Below, one piece after another: positions 8,801-11,900 of a stretch of 11,900 nt of DNA. The notes below the pieces were generated by a model. That model was not told where the DNA came from and searched no databases. It saw only the letters and a program-made list of their open reading frames with translations. Numbering within the stretch: the stretch's first letter is position 1; each line of letters opens with the position of its first letter. The translations under genes were made by a program, and so were the position numbers. Origin of the DNA: Acanthaster planci (taxonomy: Eukaryota > Echinodermata > Asteroidea > Valvatida > Acanthasteridae); NCBI RefSeq assembly GCF_001949145.1, contig NW_019091485.1:2321-14220 (forward strand), written 5' to 3'.

Positions 8801-10911
8801 TATTAGGAGGTCATGGCTTTGATTCCTTCCTTTAGTCACTAGTGTTGTGCTCCCCGGGACTCAAAACATACCGAATTGGTGAAAGGGAAAAAATCTCCCA
8901 ATTTGTAATTCCTTTGAACACTTTGCAAAATTGTTATGGGCTGTTGGAAGCAAAAATACACAAAATAGAATTAGTTCAAGACAAGTCTTCCAAGACTTGC
9001 AAAAATCATTGCAAATTTACATGTCTTGAAGTTTAGGCAGATGTAATTTTTCCTGTACAAATTTTTTACTCATAAGGTGTTTACTATTGCTAAAAATGTA
9101 CATAGGCCTATGTTTTGGGAAATAATAATTATATAATGTTCATTCTTTTCTGACATTTAAGACAATGTTAAGAAATCCACTCCAGAACCACTAGAAACTG
9201 AGGTTTGCAGTGTGGATGACATGCCAGCTAAAGAAGGCCCAAGCTACGTTGAAGAAGACGGAAAGGTACTGTAAATATTTTATTCCTTGGAAATGTTATA
9301 TTCCACCTTAACCCTAACCCTGCCAGATGCAGAACAATGCATCAGGTGAAAATCTTTGATGGCCTTTAGATGCTTGAACAGCCATTTTAAATGTTAAATA
9401 AATTAGATAAATTGGCATTTTTACATGATTTTCTCATTCACTTTGATAACTTAAAAAAAAGTTGTGCCACTTAAGATTCAAGAATCAGATATTCAAGTCT
9501 CATCCGGCAGATGAAAATACAATATATTTTAAATGAAAAGTGAAAAAAATGAAAGCCCTTTTTCAGCCCTTGTAACAATGGTTAGATTGAAATACATGTA
9601 TGTTCCTTTAAATTTTGCTAGAATATACTGTTTCGCTCTGTTTCCAAAAAAATTCAGTTGGGCGATGTAATTCTACTTAATAAATTCTAAGCTCACAATG
9701 ACTTGAATTTTCACAACTACCAGAAAAACACAGTGCTGATTCAGTAATTCAGAATCTGGTACTTGAAAAATAAAATTCATTATTGGAGGCTCTTTGTAAA
9801 GATAATCTTAATTAAGTTTTTTGTGCTATCATTACTCAGGACTCCTGTCTGAATCCTTATCACATTTGTATATTCATTTTAAATAAAATTGTAGTATGGG
9901 CACAGACATTGCCAGTTGTACTATTATGAAACAAACAAAGTGCCTCATTGCCTGAATTGTGACCAACCATGTTGAAATACAAATGTACATTGGAAACCAC
10001 TTTCTCTTTCTTCTGCTTCTCAACAGATCTCTCTGGGAGCAGGTATTTCACTGACGAGTCGTCAGTGGAATGCCGTCAATAGCCAAAACAAGAACTCCTT
10101 GTTTGTCAAGGGCCTTGCAGTGGCGGTATGGGGGACCAATGTCCTGAAAGATAGGTCAGTGGAGGGCAAACTTTGTCCCCGATTTAGCCAGCGAGAGGCC
10201 AAAGCGCCTCTAAGCCCAGAGAAATTGAAGGCTGTGAAAGGTAAAGTACACTGTACATATACTTTTAGGAATATGGACAATGATTATTACTTTGGCCATT
10301 GTGATGAGAAGGGTCTACATCACACACACCATGTACATGAAGGTCAAATGTTGTGCTGTGTGCAAGCAACATCAGGGGTGATACTAAATGTTAAGGATGT
10401 TAGTTTTCCGGATGTCAGGAAACGTCTGTTTTTTCACATGGCCATTACAAATACAAGTTTTGATAGAGGATTGGGTACATCTATGTATTTTCCTCAACCC
10501 CGTTTCAAAAAGTGAGATTTTTGATGTTTCAGACCATCTACAGCAATTTGCATTTGGAATGGTCCTGCGGATGGGGGGGGGGAATGGAGTTTCCTGAACT
10601 CCAGACCACTTACACCCAAAAGGTCTGGTTTAACACTAGCAATTCACATTATTGAAGCTGCATTTCGCTGCATCACTGCACATTTTTGCATGCATTCTTC
10701 AATTCTCAAAAGTGTGTTTTTTTCAATTCAATAAAAAAAAAGTGCTCAGTATTCTTTTTCCTTCCCCCATACAGAGTGCTTCATGAATCGCCTTCAGCGT
10801 CAGAAGGTTAGTAAAGAAGAAATGGAGATGGAAAATAAGAAGTTTAAGAGGTATCTCTCTGAAAAGATACAAGATATCAATAGATTAATGAAAAAGCAGG
10901 CAAAACAGTAA
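5837..10911 (+). CDS. BEN-domain protein, BEND5-like, six exons, frameshift in exon 1
   Basis: Predicted nuclear DNA-binding and transcription/chromatin factor. The exons are 5837-6060, 7348-7481, 8139-8457, 9162-9265, 10027-10240 and 10775-10911 (stop TAA). The introns are phase 1, 0, 1, 0, 1, each GT-AG, and all junctions keep one frame. The start has an in-frame TAA 21 bases upstream and G at -3 and +4. About 376 residues are predicted; human BEND5 has about 420. The N-terminus (FAFVRYLKDN ... DFDSAKAYLVQW ... YKAQILML) matches the BEND5 N-terminal region. Residues ~171-221 are a probable coiled coil with heptad-like L/A/K/E spacing. The BEN domain spans ~264-365, with LAVAVWGTNVLKDRSV, LSPEKLKAVKECF and YLSEKIQDIN. 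As written, exon 1 hits TAG at 6002-6004. The BEND5-like sequence continues in the next frame from about 6000 (SSSDEDVYMYYKAQ), and only that second frame fits exon 2. So there is one extra base, or a real mutation, between about 5976 and 6004. BEND5 orthology versus a related invertebrate family member is not settled. Confidence 0.86.
6634..6667 (+). repeat. tRNA-like relic: serine-type D-arm word beside a B-box-like word
   Basis: GTGGGCGAGTGACTAAGG (6635-6652) resembles the D-arm/A-box of eukaryotic tRNA-Ser and tRNA-Leu, differing at about 3 of 18 positions from the form I know. It is followed immediately by GTTTCGAACCC (6654-6664), close to the pol III B box. TGTGGG (6634-6639) and CCCACA (6662-6667) can pair. 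There is no anticodon arm, so it is not a functional tRNA. It may be a tRNA-derived SINE fragment with an internal deletion, or chance. Confidence 0.3.
7202..7235. repeat. Imperfect tandem duplication, ~17-bp unit
   Basis: GTGGCCCCAACTTATGAG is followed directly by GTGGCCCTAACTTGAG; the two copies differ by one substitution and a 2-base gap. It is intronic and no function is suggested. Confidence 0.6.
7482..8138 (+). other. Intron 2 of the BEN gene (657 bp)
   Basis: The donor is GTAAGT at 7482 and the acceptor GACAG ends at 8138 (phase 0). It contains a purine/pyrimidine-skewed patch (about 7654-7690, GGAAGGAGGAGG then C5 and T8) and one TACATGTA (7932-7939). No gene is seen. Confidence 0.8.
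8458..9161 (+). other. Intron 3 of the BEN gene (704 bp)
   Basis: The donor is GTAAGG at 8458 and the acceptor TTTAAG ends at 9161 (phase 1). It carries the 145-bp foldback structure at 8724-8868 and one TAGGCCTA (9103-9110). Nothing else is recognisable. Confidence 0.8.
8724..8868. repeat. Foldback element: 61-nt imperfect inverted arms, 23-nt loop
   Basis: The outer ends TGTTTTGAGTC (8724-8734) and GACTCAAAACA (8858-8868) are perfect inverted copies. The inner ends CCATGACCT (8776-8784) and AGGTCATGG (8808-8816) are also perfect, so the two arms have exactly equal length around the loop 8785-8807. The middle of the arms is diverged; overall about 34 of 61 positions pair without gaps. This is the expected form of an old foldback MITE. 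The minus strand also reads as a degenerate tRNA-like 3' half (GGTTCGTATC followed by a T7 run), an alternative origin. Confidence 0.55.
9266..10026 (+). other. Intron 4 of the BEN gene (761 bp)
   Basis: The donor is GTACTG at 9266. The acceptor ends at 10026 after a good pyrimidine tract (about 9999-10020), phase 0. The sequence is AT-rich; a two-unit CCCTAA match near 9310 is too short to be telomere-derived. No gene or repeat of note. Confidence 0.8.
10241..10774 (+). other. Intron 5 of the BEN gene (534 bp)
   Basis: The donor is GTAAAG at 10241 and the acceptor ATACAG ends at 10774 (phase 1). The intron stays open in the exon 5 frame for 91 codons, to a stop at 10513-10515. It contains a G10 homopolymer (10573-10582) and two short inverted pairs (GGAGTT/AACTCC and CCAGACC/GGTCTGG, about 10587-10626). 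Confidence 0.75.
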
Positions 10912-11181
10912 TTACACCATAACACCTGCCTGCATACATTAAAGACGTTCTGTCAGTGCTCAGGTCGGGAATCGATTTCTTTTACCAAACGAATATTTGG
11001 AGATTATGTAGTTTATTAACAAATGACAAAAAAAAAGAACACTGTTATGTAATTTATTACAAATTTACAAAAGCAACAAACTCAATTTTCGTTAGGTGTG
11101 CGCTTTAACCACCAAAATTTAGTTCAAATTCTGTGTGTTAATTATTTTCATATACATGTACTTGTATAAGTAGGTTAGAAT

Positions 11182-11232
11182 GTCTGGACGTTGATAATGA
11201 CCCCCACCTTTGCCTCAGATCAGCGTCCAGAC
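11182..11232 (+). repeat. 14-bp stem-loop in the predicted 3' UTR
   Basis: GTCTGGACGTTGAT (11182-11195) pairs with ATCAGCGTCCAGAC (11219-11232) at 13 of 14 positions, and the remaining pair is G-U in RNA. The 23-nt loop is pyrimidine-rich. It sits 24 bases before the AATAAA, so it would be in the mature BEN mRNA. Confidence 0.7.
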
Positions 11233-11255
11233 TCCAGCAGTCTTAATTAGTGTTT

Positions 11256-11261
11256 AATAAA
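11256..11261 (+). promoter_or_regulatory. Candidate poly(A) signal of the BEN gene
   Basis: The first canonical AATAAA after the stop codon, giving a 3' UTR of about 0.37 kb. It overlaps the left end of the inverted repeat at 11260-11341. Confidence 0.5.
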
Positions 11262-11341
11262 AATGGCAAACCACAGGTGTGAACCACTCTGTGAAAACGA
11301 GTCTGATATCCCATACTTTCAGTCGATGTTTTTGCCATTTT
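11260..11341. repeat. 82-bp segment bounded by 11-bp perfect inverted repeats
   Basis: AAAATGGCAAA (11260-11270) and TTTGCCATTTT (11331-11341) are exact reverse complements around 60 nt. The interior does not pair obviously. It could be a tiny MITE or a structural element of the cleavage and polyadenylation region. No clear target-site duplication is seen. Confidence 0.55.
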
Positions 11342-11900
11342 AAGTGGATGGAGTGAAAATTTAGTCAAAGTTTGGGTTTTGTGTTTTTATTTAATTTTGG
11401 TTGCTTTTTTATTTTGTTTACATTTTGTCATAACAAAATCAGTATTTTGGGTTGTGTTTCTAGGTTATCTGCATTACATTTGTCATTTTTCAAACCCCTT
11501 TTCTCCATTGAGATATTTCATACAAGAAGTGCACAGAATGAAACTAGCACAGCAATGCAACCAGATATCCCAGAGAGGTCCATGATATATACCAAATAAC
11601 AGTGTTGCATTCTCTTTTCGTTAATGTAGCTAACGCAAAACTTCAGTTCACAGAACGGGCCACGTATTATTTCCTTTGTAACGACAAAAGCACAGTATTT
11701 TTACTTTGTTTTATATTGCTTGATTCCCATTCTTTGCCAGACTCAATGTGTGTCATTGTAACCCATATTTTATAATTTAAGAAGACAATATTTTTGCATT
11801 CACTGTGGTTATTGCTATTGTTTGTGAAAGTAATTTTACAGGAATCACCTTCTTTAGAACTTGCCATTTATTTAATTGCATTTATTTAAGCCAATGTATC

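Larger units (their letters stand above)
10912..11900 (+). other. 3' UTR and downstream flank of the BEN gene
   Basis: An ATTAAA (10938-10943) lies too close to the stop to be the likely main signal, while AATAAA at 11256-11261 is a better candidate. Two inverted repeats surround this signal (listed separately). From 11342 to the end the sequence is AT- and T-rich with short chance open frames, and I see no gene there. Confidence 0.6.

Noticed and set aside
8735-8850. A complete tRNA gene on the minus strand
   Set aside because: The B-box word and T run are present, but the anticodon and T stems do not pair and the acceptor arm has no 5' partner. Kept only as a note to the foldback element.
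9306-9322. Telomere-like CCCTAA repeats
   Set aside because: Only about two units, easily a chance match.
11182-11232. Possible selenocysteine (SECIS) element: ATGA after the first arm and GA before the second
   Set aside because: The 17 nt between ATGA and GA cannot form the required second helix or the AA apical loop, and the BEN frame has no in-frame TGA that needs reading through.
11372-11599. Overlapping short open frames in the right flank
   Set aside because: Phe/Leu-rich translation is what T-rich DNA gives by chance. No gene structure supports them.

Overview
This is eukaryotic, almost certainly animal, DNA. Both genes are split by GT-AG introns, intergenic DNA is AT-rich, and there are no bacterial-style operons. 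The palindromic words TACATGTA (14 exact copies) and TAGGCCTA (3 copies), together with the gene content, suggest a marine invertebrate such as an echinoderm, hemichordate or lancelet. That placement is an impression from word usage, not a proof.

Layout: (1) 1-985 is the 3' flank and probable 3' UTR of a minus-strand gene. (2) 986-4781, minus strand, is a three-exon gene for a predicted 905-residue CACTA/EnSpm-type (CMC superfamily) transposase. It has an intact reading frame, a zinc ribbon, and an apparently complete D-D-E catalytic triad. (3) 4782-5836 is a head-to-head intergenic region. It holds a perfect cAMP-response element, a TACATGTA inverted repeat, CpG-rich stretches, a 486-bp non-autonomous DNA transposon (MITE) with 22-bp terminal inverted repeats and a 4-bp TAGT duplication, and a TATA box right beside that MITE. 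(4) 5837-10911, plus strand, is a six-exon BEN-domain gene resembling vertebrate BEND5, with about 376 codons. All five introns join in frame, but exon 1 as written contains a +1 frameshift. (5) 10912-11900 is the 3' flank, with two strong inverted repeats around a poly(A) signal.

How the parts may relate: the transposase would cut and paste DNA, and the BEN protein is predicted to be a nuclear DNA-binding coiled-coil factor. They are divergently transcribed, with start codons about 1 kb apart. They could be neighbours by chance, with a transposon beside a host BEND5-like gene. They could also be a functional pair, since plant CACTA elements encode a transposase plus a separate DNA-binding partner. 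I could not find CACTA-type element ends in the window, so the pairing is a hypothesis. No RNA gene, CRISPR array or bacterial system is supported.
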